From the NCBI RefSeq assembly GCF_011682045.1, contig NZ_VVIW01000009.1, positions 158,090-222,089 of the forward strand: 64,000 nucleotides of DNA, in the 5' to 3' direction. Position 1 is the first letter of the stretch. Each line of letters opens with the position of its first letter. Position numbers and translations under genes: made by a program. This stretch comes from Massilia aquatica (lineage in GTDB: Bacteria > Pseudomonadota > Gammaproteobacteria > Burkholderiales > Burkholderiaceae_D). Below the pieces are notes generated by a model. It saw only the letters and a list, made by a program, of their open reading frames with translations, did no database searches and had not been told where the DNA came from. This document shows, in pieces, positions 33,105 to 40,580 of this stretch.

Positions 33105-33455
33105 CTACCGCTGTTGTGATAGCTTGTACCGGATTTGTTTGCCATTCTTCGCCGTCACGCTCAGGGTCTGTCCTGAATCACTCGCAGGGTGTGCGTCGAC
33201 GCGTGGCTCGCTCAGTTCCGAAAAAATAGCGGAGAAATCCTTGTCCCGGGCTACAAGCAAAATGCCGTTCCTGACCATCCAGAAAAACAGGGGGGCCGCC
33301 ATGACTTCCTTGGTACCGATCGTGGCGCTGACATAGCCGTTTTCATTAAACCGCAACACCTCGATCTGCATCGGATCGATCAGTTCCAGTCTTTTCCCTG
33401 GAAGACTGATCGTATTCCAATCGGTGTTTGGAGATGTCGCGTCGGCAGTGTTCAA
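33105..33455 (-). CDS. Hypothetical protein, possibly 5'-shortened
   Basis: Up to 116 aa from the TTG at 33455. The composition is less GC-extreme and reads like a folded beta-rich protein (GYVSATIGTKEVMAAPLFFWMV, ILLVARDKDFSAIF, LSVTAKNGKQIRYKL). I recognise no family. The reading frame stays open for at least 20 codons upstream of the TTG without any ATG or GTG, so an original N terminus, perhaps a signal sequence, may be missing. The permease gene ends 82 bp upstream on the same strand. Confidence 0.5.
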   Translation of the reverse strand: MNTADATSPNTDWNTISLPGKRLELIDPMQIEVLRFNENGYVSATIGTKEVMAAPLFFWMVRNGILLVARDKDFSAIFSELSEPRVDAHPASDSGQTLSVTAKNGKQIRYKLSQQR

Positions 33456-33537
33456 CGTGTTTACTCTTTCATCAGCAACCCGGCCGTTTGCCTTTACTGG
33501 CAGCGGCGCATCGCAACTCCGCGCGCGGCCCCTGCCC

Positions 33538-35010
33538 TCAGGCCGCGCTATCGTTCAGGCGCGAATGGCGGATGCTGTACGCAAAATAGGTCAGCACGGC
33601 CACGCACATCCAGATGGCAAACACGGTAAACGTGGTCTTGGACAGGTCTTTCATGATGTACAGGCAGGCGGCCACGCTCATTCCCGGCACCACATACGGG
33701 CCGAACGGCACGCGGAAGCCCTTGATCAGCGATTCGCCCATTTTCTTGCGCATCACCGGCACCGCGATCGATACCACGATGAAGGCCGTCAGGGTACCCA
33801 TGCTGACCATGTCCCACAGGTAAGTCGAGTCGACGAATCCGGCCACCAGCCCCACTACCAGGCACACGATCAGGGTATTGCTGACCGGCGCCTGGGTGCG
33901 TGCGCTCACTTTCTGGAACGTTTGCGGAATCAGCCCATCCTTGCTGATCGCGTACAAAATCCGGGTCTGGCCGTAGATGGTCACCAGGGTCACGCTGAAC
34001 ACCGAAATCACGGCGCCGATCGACAGCACCAGCGCCGGCCAGGTCTTGCCGGTAACGTTCTGCAAAATCACCGCCAGGCCCGCTTCCTGGCCGGCGAACA
34101 TCCTGGCCGGCTGGGCGCCGAGGGCGGCCACCGCCACCAGCATGTAGAACACGGTCACGATGCCGAGCGCTGCAAGAATGCCGATCGGCACGTTGCGGGT
34201 CGGATTACGCACTTCTTCGCCGGCCGTGGCGACCGTATCGAGGCCGATGAACGAGAAGAACACCGTGCCCGCCGCGGCCGTCACGCCGGCCATGCCGGCA
34301 AAGCCCTTGCTGTTGTCGGTGTTGAAGAAAGGCGTGAAGTTGTTGATGTCGAAGCCGGAAAATGCGATCACCACAAAAAACACCAGGATCGCCAGCTTGA
34401 CCAGCACCATGATGGCATTGGTGGTGGCCGATTCCTTGGTGCCGCGAATCAGCAGCGCGCCGCACATGATCACCAGCAAAATCGGCGGCAGGTTGATGTG
34501 CCCGGCCCGGATTTCCATGCCGTGCTCGCCGGAGACGATCATGGGCGTGCGCAGCATTTCGGGTATCTGCCAGCCGACGGCGTTGGTGAGGAAGTTATTC
34601 AGGTAGGCCGACCAGCCGATCGCGGTGGCGCTGGCGGCCAGGCCGTATTCGAGCAGCAGGCAGGCGGCCATGATGAAGGCGGCAAACTCGCCGACGGTGG
34701 CGTAGGCGAATGAGTAGGACGAGCCCGATGCCGGAATGCGGAACGACAGTTCCGCGTAGCACAGCGCGGTGAGTCCGGCGGTCAGCGCGGCCAGCAGGAA
34801 CGACAGCACGACCGAGGGGCCGGCCTTGGGCACCGCCTCGACCATGGTGAAAAAGATGCCGGTGCCGATGGTGGCGCCCACGCCGATCATGGTCAGCGGA
34901 AACAATCCCATGGTGCGCGCCAGGCCGTTTCCTGCGTGCCCGGGTTGGGGGTCGGTTTTGCTACCGGCAGGTTTGATGCGAAACAGCTTCTGGCCCAGAG
35001 TTTGATTCAC
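33538..35010 (-). CDS. Amino acid permease, APC superfamily (CAT type)
   Basis: 490-aa inner-membrane transporter with about 12-13 helices. The first helix has the APC signature GVGATIGTGIFF. Further typical segments: ALCYAELSFRIPASGSSYSFAYATVGEF, FFSFIGLDTVATAGEEVRNPTRNVPIGI with the APC-helix-6 motif, and DGLIPQTFQKVSARTQAPVSN in the loop before the last helices. It resembles cationic-amino-acid transporters (RocE/YfnA/CAT). Uptake of arginine or similar would suit the ast operon 5 kb away, but this is inference. It is a single gene, divergent from nsrR. Confidence 0.9.
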   Translation of the reverse strand: MNQTLGQKLFRIKPAGSKTDPQPGHAGNGLARTMGLFPLTMIGVGATIGTGIFFTMVEAVPKAGPSVVLSFLLAALTAGLTALCYAELSFRIPASGSSYSFAYATVGEFAAFIMAACLLLEYGLAASATAIGWSAYLNNFLTNAVGWQIPEMLRTPMIVSGEHGMEIRAGHINLPPILLVIMCGALLIRGTKESATTNAIMVLVKLAILVFFVVIAFSGFDINNFTPFFNTDNSKGFAGMAGVTAAAGTVFFSFIGLDTVATAGEEVRNPTRNVPIGILAALGIVTVFYMLVAVAALGAQPARMFAGQEAGLAVILQNVTGKTWPALVLSIGAVISVFSVTLVTIYGQTRILYAISKDGLIPQTFQKVSARTQAPVSNTLIVCLVVGLVAGFVDSTYLWDMVSMGTLTAFIVVSIAVPVMRKKMGESLIKGFRVPFGPYVVPGMSVAACLYIMKDLSKTTFTVFAIWMCVAVLTYFAYSIRHSRLNDSAA

Positions 35011-35173
35011 GGATTCGTCCCTTTTGTCGCGCTAGATGAATGGCAGCAGCGATTATAGGGGCTATTCCCATTTACTTATACACATCTTTTGCACGAGAAA
35101 AACGGGGCATGCCGGAGTGACAACGGCCCCGCCGCGCCGCTGAAAGCAGGGCGTTGGCGTTGCGGCGCATTTA

Positions 35174-35196
35174 AAGGTGCATTTAAGATGCATCTT
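35174..35196. promoter_or_regulatory. NsrR operator upstream of nsrR
   Basis: AAGGTGCATTT-A-AGATGCATCTT is an 11-1-11 inverted repeat that matches the known NsrR pattern AAGATGCATTT-N-AAATGCATCTT very closely. It ends 36 bp before the nsrR ATG; a TAGAAT at 35200-35205 could be the -10, so the site would cover the -35. Autoregulation is expected. Confidence 0.85.
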
Positions 35197-35231
35197 TGCT
35201 AGAATGCATTTGTTGTCACAGGGAGTCTCCC

Positions 35232-35693
35232 ATGCATCTCACCCGTTTTACCGATATGGGCCTGCGCGTCCTGATTTACCTGGCGCGCGCCGGCGAACGG
35301 CGCGTGCCGGTCACGGTGGCCGAGGTCGCCGCCCAGTTCGAGTTGCCGGTCAACCATCTGGTCAAGGTGGTCGGTCACCTGGCGCGCGCCGGCTGGGTGT
35401 GCGCCACCCGCGGGCGCAACGGCGGGCTGCGCCTGGCCGCCGATCCCGCCACGCTCTCGATCGGCGCGGTGCTGCGCGAGCTCGAAGGCGACAGCGAACT
35501 GGTCGACTGCGAAGGCACCGGCTGTCGCCTGAGCGGCGACTGCCAGCTGCGCGCCGCCCTGCGCAGCGGCATGGACGCGTTTTATGGGGCCATGGACAAG
35601 GTCACCCTGGCCCATATTACGCACGGCAACACCGGCGAGAAAATCGTGCGCATGCACAGGATGTTCCTCGACCAGGGCAGCGTGGCTGCCTGA
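35232..35693 (+). CDS. nsrR: Rrf2-family nitric-oxide sensor regulator NsrR
   Basis: 153-aa protein with a winged helix-turn-helix (VAEVAAQFELPVNHLVKVVGHLARAGWV, about 29-56) and the RGRNGGLRLA wing. The Fe-S ligands Cys93, Cys98 and Cys104 (VDCEGTGCRLSGDC) are spaced as in NsrR. The reduced cluster allows DNA binding and nitric oxide destroys it. GGGAG precedes the ATG by 6 nt. It is immediately upstream of hmp, and both genes have an 11-1-11 NsrR box, so the pair forms a self-regulated NO response. Confidence 0.93.
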   Translation: MHLTRFTDMGLRVLIYLARAGERRVPVTVAEVAAQFELPVNHLVKVVGHLARAGWVCATRGRNGGLRLAADPATLSIGAVLRELEGDSELVDCEGTGCRLSGDCQLRAALRSGMDAFYGAMDKVTLAHITHGNTGEKIVRMHRMFLDQGSVAA

Positions 35694-35710
35694 GACACCG
35701 CCATCGGACG

Positions 35711-35734
35711 GGCGCGTTGGCACGCGCCTTTTTT
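35711..35734 (+). terminator. Intrinsic terminator after nsrR
   Basis: GGCGCGT, loop TGGC, ACGCGCC form a 7-bp stem followed by TTTTTT. It separates nsrR from hmp, so hmp is transcribed from its own NsrR-controlled promoter. Confidence 0.82.
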
Positions 35735-35743
35735 ACGACGTTA

Positions 35744-35766
35744 AAGTTGCATATTAAATGCAACAA
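35744..35766. promoter_or_regulatory. NsrR operator upstream of hmp
   Basis: AAGTTGCATAT-T-AAATGCAACAA is an 11-1-11 inverted repeat of the NsrR type, ending 14 bp before the hmp ATG. The position so close to the start suggests repression by blocking early elongation or initiation. Confidence 0.83.
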
Positions 35767-35780
35767 ATTGAAAGGATTGT

Positions 35781-36977
35781 ATGATTTCTGCCGCTTCCCG
35801 CCCCTACATCGACGCCAGCGTTCCGGTCCTGCGCCAGCACGGCGTGGCCATCACCACCACGTTTTACCGCAACATGTTCGCCGAGCATCCCGAACTGACC
35901 AACCTGTTTAATATGGGCAACCAGGCGAATGGCGCCCAGCAGCAGTCGCTCGCCTCCGCCGTGTTTGCCTACGCCGCCAACATCGGCGACCCGGGGGCGC
36001 TGGCGCCGGTGATCGAACGCATCGTCCACAAGCATGTGTCGGTCGGCATTCGCGAAGAACACTATCCGATCGTCGGGCGCCACCTGCTCGGCGCCATCGC
36101 CAGCACCCTGGGCGAGGCGGCCACGCCGCCGCTGCTGGCCGCCTGGGACGAGGCTTACCACTCGCTGGCCGCGCTGTTTATCGAGGCCGAGCGCGCCATG
36201 TACGCCGGCGCCGGCATCACGCCCGGCCAGCGCCGCGCCCTGCGCGTGACCGAAGTGACGCAGGAAAGCGCGGACGTGGTCGCGATCCGCATGGCGCCCG
36301 AAGATGGCGCGCCGGTGGCAAGCGGCAAGGCTGGCCAGTACCTGAGCGTGCAGGTCGATTTTGCCGATGGACGGCGCCAGATTCGCCAGTACAGCCTGTC
36401 CGACACCACCGAGCCCGGCAGCCTGAGCATCTCGGTCAAGCGCGAGCCGGCCGGCCTGGCCACCCCCGCCGGGGAAGTATCGAACTGGATTCACGACAAC
36501 GTGCGCGTGGGCAGCGTGCTGCAGGTGTCGCCGCCGTTCGGCGATTTTGCGCCGGACACGGAATCGGAAGAACCGGTGGTGCTGCTGTCGGCCGGCATCG
36601 GCGTTACGCCGATGATCGCCGCCTTAAAGCGCATCGCCCGGGTCCATCCGCAGCGCCGGGTGATCTTTGCCCACGCGGCGCGCAACGCCCGGCATCACGC
36701 GCACCATGCCGACGTGCTTGCCGCGCGCGCCGTCATGCCGCATCTGCAAGTGTTCACGTTCTACGAGGAAGTAAGCGCTCATGATGACGACGTTCTGCCG
36801 GGATGGATGGACGTGGCGCGCCTGCCGGCCTGGCCGCGCACGGAAACCAATGTGTACCTGTGCGGGCCGCTGCCCTTCATGCAGGCGCAATGGCTGGCGC
36901 TGGTCGGCGCCGGGGTGCCGGTCACGCGCCTGCACCGCGAAGTGTTCGGGCCGGACATGCTCGACCATCTGTTATAG
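35781..36977 (+). CDS. hmp: Flavohaemoglobin, nitric oxide dioxygenase
   Basis: 398-aa cytosolic enzyme that converts NO and O2 to nitrate with NAD(P)H. The globin domain (1-135) has proximal His85 and distal Tyr29 and Gln53, the same numbers as in E. coli Hmp. The FAD domain follows with RQYSLSD (FAD-binding), and the NAD domain has LLSAGIGVTPMIAALK and VYLCGPLPFMQAQW. The full length matches the family (about 396-403). GAAAGGA lies about 7 nt before the ATG. It is directly controlled by the preceding NsrR operator. Confidence 0.96.
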   Translation: MISAASRPYIDASVPVLRQHGVAITTTFYRNMFAEHPELTNLFNMGNQANGAQQQSLASAVFAYAANIGDPGALAPVIERIVHKHVSVGIREEHYPIVGRHLLGAIASTLGEAATPPLLAAWDEAYHSLAALFIEAERAMYAGAGITPGQRRALRVTEVTQESADVVAIRMAPEDGAPVASGKAGQYLSVQVDFADGRRQIRQYSLSDTTEPGSLSISVKREPAGLATPAGEVSNWIHDNVRVGSVLQVSPPFGDFAPDTESEEPVVLLSAGIGVTPMIAALKRIARVHPQRRVIFAHAARNARHHAHHADVLAARAVMPHLQVFTFYEEVSAHDDDVLPGWMDVARLPAWPRTETNVYLCGPLPFMQAQWLALVGAGVPVTRLHREVFGPDMLDHLL

Positions 36978-37090
36978 GCAAACGTGGGCAGTTACAAAAA
37001 AAACACTGTCCACACGCAATATAGGAATTATGATAACGGAGTGTACAAGCAACCTTGCCTTTCCACCCGGTTCTTTCCTATATTGAAAAA

Positions 37091-37876
37091 ATGATGACAC
37101 AGAAATATCGCCTGACAAGCGCCGCCGCCCTGCTGGTGTCCCTGTCGCTGGCCGGCGGCAGCGCGCTCGCTGCGCCGGTCCTGAACGTTGGCGCTTCCAT
37201 CAGCAAGCCCAGCCTGACCGTCATCGACCTGACCCCGGATGACGGGCAGGTCGCAGGCTATCGCTTTCACGACACGGCTTCGTCCAGTCTCAATGCCAGC
37301 CTGACCGCCCTTGCGGCCTCATGGACGCAGACCGAGAGCGCATCGAGCGACAAGTTCGCACTGGTTGACGCGACGGCGCTCTACGGTAGCTCGCGCTCCG
37401 TCAGCAGCGCGGGCCAGTGGGGCAACTTGCGCACAGATCTTCACATCGACGACAGCGTCGGCCATCGCGGCGCCGGCGCCGGCAACGTTAACCAAGCGAT
37501 GACGGTGCTGGTCACAGCGCACACCCAGGTGGTGTTCTCGGCCTATGGCGAGGTATCGATCGACAATCGCGCGGGCGCCTCCTTCGGCAATGCCGTAACG
37601 ACCGTCTATTTCGGTGGCGAATACTGGGTCCGTGGCATGCAACAAGGCGCGGGCTGGAACGACAACGGCGTACGCGGCGAGACGTTCTCCATGTCGTACG
37701 TCAACAACACCAACACGGAACAGTACGTCTCCCTGAACATGAATATCCTTACCCGGGCGGTGTACCAGGCTCCGTCGCCGGTGCCTGAACCGGCGACCTA
37801 CGCCATGTTCGGGCTGGGCGCCCTGATGGTCGGTGCGCTGGCACGCCGCCAGCGCCGCCAGCAACGCGCGCCCTGA
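37091..37876 (+). CDS. PEP-CTERM sorting-domain exported protein
   Basis: 261-aa secreted protein. A signal peptide (SAAALLVSLSLAGGSALA, cleavage near residue 28) precedes about 200 residues of beta-rich, Ser/Asn/Gly-rich sequence of unknown function. The last 25 residues form the PEP-CTERM signal: VPEPATYAMFGLGALMVG followed by a basic tail ARRQRRQQR. Such proteins are anchored, cleaved by exosortase and probably exported to the surface or biofilm matrix. No exosortase gene is in this window. The ATG at 37091 has only an A-rich sequence before it, so the start at 37094 is equally possible. Confidence 0.85.
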   Translation: MMTQKYRLTSAAALLVSLSLAGGSALAAPVLNVGASISKPSLTVIDLTPDDGQVAGYRFHDTASSSLNASLTALAASWTQTESASSDKFALVDATALYGSSRSVSSAGQWGNLRTDLHIDDSVGHRGAGAGNVNQAMTVLVTAHTQVVFSAYGEVSIDNRAGASFGNAVTTVYFGGEYWVRGMQQGAGWNDNGVRGETFSMSYVNNTNTEQYVSLNMNILTRAVYQAPSPVPEPATYAMFGLGALMVGALARRQRRQQRAP

Positions 37877-37896
37877 TCGGCTGCCGCGAACGCGCT

Positions 37897-38373
37897 ATGT
37901 CGCTTGACGCATCGGCGCGATGGCGCACGGGCGCGCGCGCTGCCCTGGCAGCGTTGCTGGCCGTCGTGCCGGCCAGCGCGCTCGGCGCGCCGCGCTTCGG
38001 GGACTTTCCCGTCCCCGCCATCCACCACGGCGCCACGGCCCGCCCGCTGCTGGCCGATGCGCACAGCCGCAACTACGCCACCCGCCTGCACCACGCCGCC
38101 GCCGGCAAGGCCGACTTCGCGGGCCGCTACGTGCTCGCCACCTGGGGCTGCGGCGCATCGTGCACCATGTCCGCCGCCATCGACGCCAAAACCGGCGTGG
38201 TTACCTGGCTACCGTTTACCGTGTGCTGCTGGGATGCGGACGTCGACGCCCCGCTTGAATACACACCGGACAGCCGCCTGCTCATCGTGCACGGAGCGCG
38301 CAACGAACAAGGCGGCGGCACGCACTACTACCAATTCGACGGCAAGCGCTTTGCCGAAATCCCCACGCCGTAA
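37897..38373 (+). CDS. Hypothetical periplasmic protein with two Cys pairs
   Basis: 158-aa protein. The signal peptide (AALAALLAVVPASALGA, cleavage near residue 30) is clear. The mature part has DFAGRYVLATWGCGASC and LPFTVCCWDADV, so four cysteines in two adjacent pairs could form disulfides. A GT-HYYQFDGKRFAEI ending is characteristic of a small uncharacterised protein group seen in proteobacteria. I know no function. It starts 20 nt after the PEP-CTERM gene on the same strand, possibly in one unit. Confidence 0.75.
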   Translation: MSLDASARWRTGARAALAALLAVVPASALGAPRFGDFPVPAIHHGATARPLLADAHSRNYATRLHHAAAGKADFAGRYVLATWGCGASCTMSAAIDAKTGVVTWLPFTVCCWDADVDAPLEYTPDSRLLIVHGARNEQGGGTHYYQFDGKRFAEIPTP

Positions 38374-38391
38374 CCCTGCCCGCCCTGGTGC

Positions 38392-39504
38392 CTAGCGCTG
38401 TCCCAGCGTCGTCGGCCCGAACAAGTCCTTGTACTCGCGCGGCTGCGAGCGCCAGTACTGGGGCGGGGCGTCGACCCGGGCGCCCAGCTGCGCGGCCGCG
38501 TGCCACGGCCAGCGCGGATCGAACAGCATCGCGCGCGCCAGCGCCACCACGTCGGCGTCGCCGCGCGCGACGATGTCTTCGGCCTGCTGCGCGTCGGTGA
38601 TCAGGCCCACCCCGATGGTCGGCATGCCGGTCTCCGCGCGGATGCGGGCCGCAAAGCCGATCTGGTACGACGGCCCCACCGGGATTTTCTGCACCGGCGA
38701 GATGCCCCCGCTCGATACATGAATGAAATCGGCGCCGGCGGCGCTCAGTTCCTGCGCAAAGCGCACGCTCTGCTCGATATCCCAGCCGCCATCGACCCAG
38801 TCGGTGGCCGAAATGCGCACGCCCACGGCCATGGTCGCCGGCACCGCCGCGCGCACGGCCGCGAATACTTCCAGCGGAAAGCGCATGCGGTTTTCCAGCG
38901 CGCCGCCATACTGGTCGCTGCGCTGGTTCGACAGCGGCGAGAGGAACTGGTGCAGCAGATAGCCGTGCGCGGCGTGCAGCTCGATCGCGTCCAGCCCGAG
39001 CGCGTGGCTGCGCCGGGCGGCCGCCACGAAGGCGTCGCGGATGCGCCCCAGGCCCTCGTCGTCGAGCGCCAGCGGCACCGTTTCGCCATCCGCATGCGGC
39101 AGCGCCGATGGCGCCACGGTCTGCCAGCCGCCATCGTCGATGGCGATATTGGCGCCGCCTTCCCACGGCACCTGGCTCGATGCCTTGCGCCCCGCGTGCG
39201 CGAGCTGGATGGCCAGGCGAATCGGCGCGTGACGGCGCATGGCGGCCACGATCGGCGCCAGTGCGGCGGCATGCTGGTCCGACCAGATACCCAGATCTTT
39301 GGGAGAAATCCGTCCTTCGGGCGAGACCGCGCTCGCCTCGAGGAACAGGATGGCCGCCCCGGACAAAGCCAGGTGGCCCAGATGGATCATGTGCCAGTCG
39401 CTGGCGATGCCTTCGTCGGCGGAGTACTGGCACATCGGCGCGATTGCGATGCGGTTGGCCAGCGTGACTGGCCCCATGCTGAAAGGTGTGAAGAGAGTAC
39501 TCAT
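38392..39504 (-). CDS. NADH:flavin oxidoreductase, class III old yellow enzyme (YqjM-like)
   Basis: 370-aa FMN enzyme. Cys25 (IAPMCQYSA) modulates the flavin and the following Tyr27 belongs to the substrate site, as in YqjM. His residues in ELHAAHGYLLHQFLSP bind the substrate carbonyl, and SDQYGGALENRMRFPLEV forms the conserved phosphate-side segment. It reduces activated C=C bonds of enones with NAD(P)H in the cytosol. Start at ATG 39504; the longer frame start at 39555 overlaps astE-side DNA and lacks a conserved N-terminal extension. It lies downstream of astE on the same strand, but with its own gap of 56 bp. Confidence 0.92.
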   Translation of the reverse strand: MSTLFTPFSMGPVTLANRIAIAPMCQYSADEGIASDWHMIHLGHLALSGAAILFLEASAVSPEGRISPKDLGIWSDQHAAALAPIVAAMRRHAPIRLAIQLAHAGRKASSQVPWEGGANIAIDDGGWQTVAPSALPHADGETVPLALDDEGLGRIRDAFVAAARRSHALGLDAIELHAAHGYLLHQFLSPLSNQRSDQYGGALENRMRFPLEVFAAVRAAVPATMAVGVRISATDWVDGGWDIEQSVRFAQELSAAGADFIHVSSGGISPVQKIPVGPSYQIGFAARIRAETGMPTIGVGLITDAQQAEDIVARGDADVVALARAMLFDPRWPWHAAAQLGARVDAPPQYWRSQPREYKDLFGPTTLGQR

Positions 39505-39560
39505 GGAATGCCCCGAAACGCTTGTAAGAAACGGTACGGGGCGTGCCATGCCCATGCCGG

Positions 39561-40580
39561 CTAACGCGTCCGCACCACCATCAATCCGGCGCGCAGACCG
39601 ACGCGCACATCCGGGTTCGGGAATACTACCAGTTCCTCCGGATGTTTGACGGCGTACACAATGTCGCCATCGGTGGCGATCACCTGCCCTTGTTTGAGCG
39701 CGGTGAAGTTCTGGGTGCTGCGGTCAAACGCCATCTTGAAGCCGTCACTGTGCTTGATGATCTCCTGCGCCACCGCGAACACATGCGGTTCGACCTTGGG
39801 CCCGGCCGGGCTGGCGCCGCGCAGCAGGTCGTCGAGCGCGCTGCCGACGTCGGCAAACAGGCTCAGGTCGTTCCGGCCCAGGGTGCCGACCCGGCCCAGT
39901 TCCACGGTGCTGGCCGCCGCACCGTGAAACTCGGCCGAGTAATAACTGTACGTTCCAGCCGATTGCGGATTCATGACGATGGCGCCAATCGCCGCCTGGC
40001 CCAGCCAGGCGATCAGCGCGCACTTGCCCTCTTCCGCGATCAGGTCCGGCACGATCGCAAAGGTCGGGTACACCGACGGCCGGATCGCCGTGTGCAGGTC
40101 GAGGTGCCAGCGATCCGGCCCGGCGCCCTCGAAAAAGGCCACGGTGGCGGCGATCATGGTGTCCGCGCGCGCCGCTTCCGCCGCGCTGGCGAGGCTACCC
40201 CGCACCGGACGGAACATCCGGTTCAGGTCCGCGTCGATGAAACGCTTGCCGGCCGCGATGGCGTCGATATTGCCGACGCAGACCATCAGGTCCACCGCCA
40301 GCGCATCCGGCCCTTGCGAGAGCGCGTCCAGCACATACGCCAGCACTTCGATCGGGCCGGTTTCGTCGCCATGCACGCCGACCGACACGATCACGCTGGC
40401 GCAGGCGGGCGCCTGGCCGGACTTGATCGTCACGATACCCGGCGCCGGTTGCAGCACCGCGAAGCCAGCTTCGGTAAAGCGCTTGGCCAGCACAGTGAAA
40501 TCGGCCCCGGCCAGCGCCCGCACGGCGGCCGGAAGCGCTTGCGCGCCCCCTGTTGCCGTTGGTGGAACGTAGGCCGTCAT
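39561..40580 (-). CDS. astE: Succinylglutamate desuccinylase
   Basis: 339-aa zinc enzyme of the AstE/aspartoacylase family, catalysing the last AST step: N-succinylglutamate to glutamate and succinate. The zinc ligands are His70, Glu73 (VGVHGDETGP) and His163 (LHLDLHTAIR), and the catalytic Glu lies in STVELGRVG near residue 230. The start codon directly follows the gdh stop (TAA then ATG, no gap), so it is translationally coupled to gdh. It is the last gene of the operon. Confidence 0.93.
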   Translation of the reverse strand: MTAYVPPTATGGAQALPAAVRALAGADFTVLAKRFTEAGFAVLQPAPGIVTIKSGQAPACASVIVSVGVHGDETGPIEVLAYVLDALSQGPDALAVDLMVCVGNIDAIAAGKRFIDADLNRMFRPVRGSLASAAEAARADTMIAATVAFFEGAGPDRWHLDLHTAIRPSVYPTFAIVPDLIAEEGKCALIAWLGQAAIGAIVMNPQSAGTYSYYSAEFHGAAASTVELGRVGTLGRNDLSLFADVGSALDDLLRGASPAGPKVEPHVFAVAQEIIKHSDGFKMAFDRSTQNFTALKQGQVIATDGDIVYAVKHPEELVVFPNPDVRVGLRAGLMVVRTR

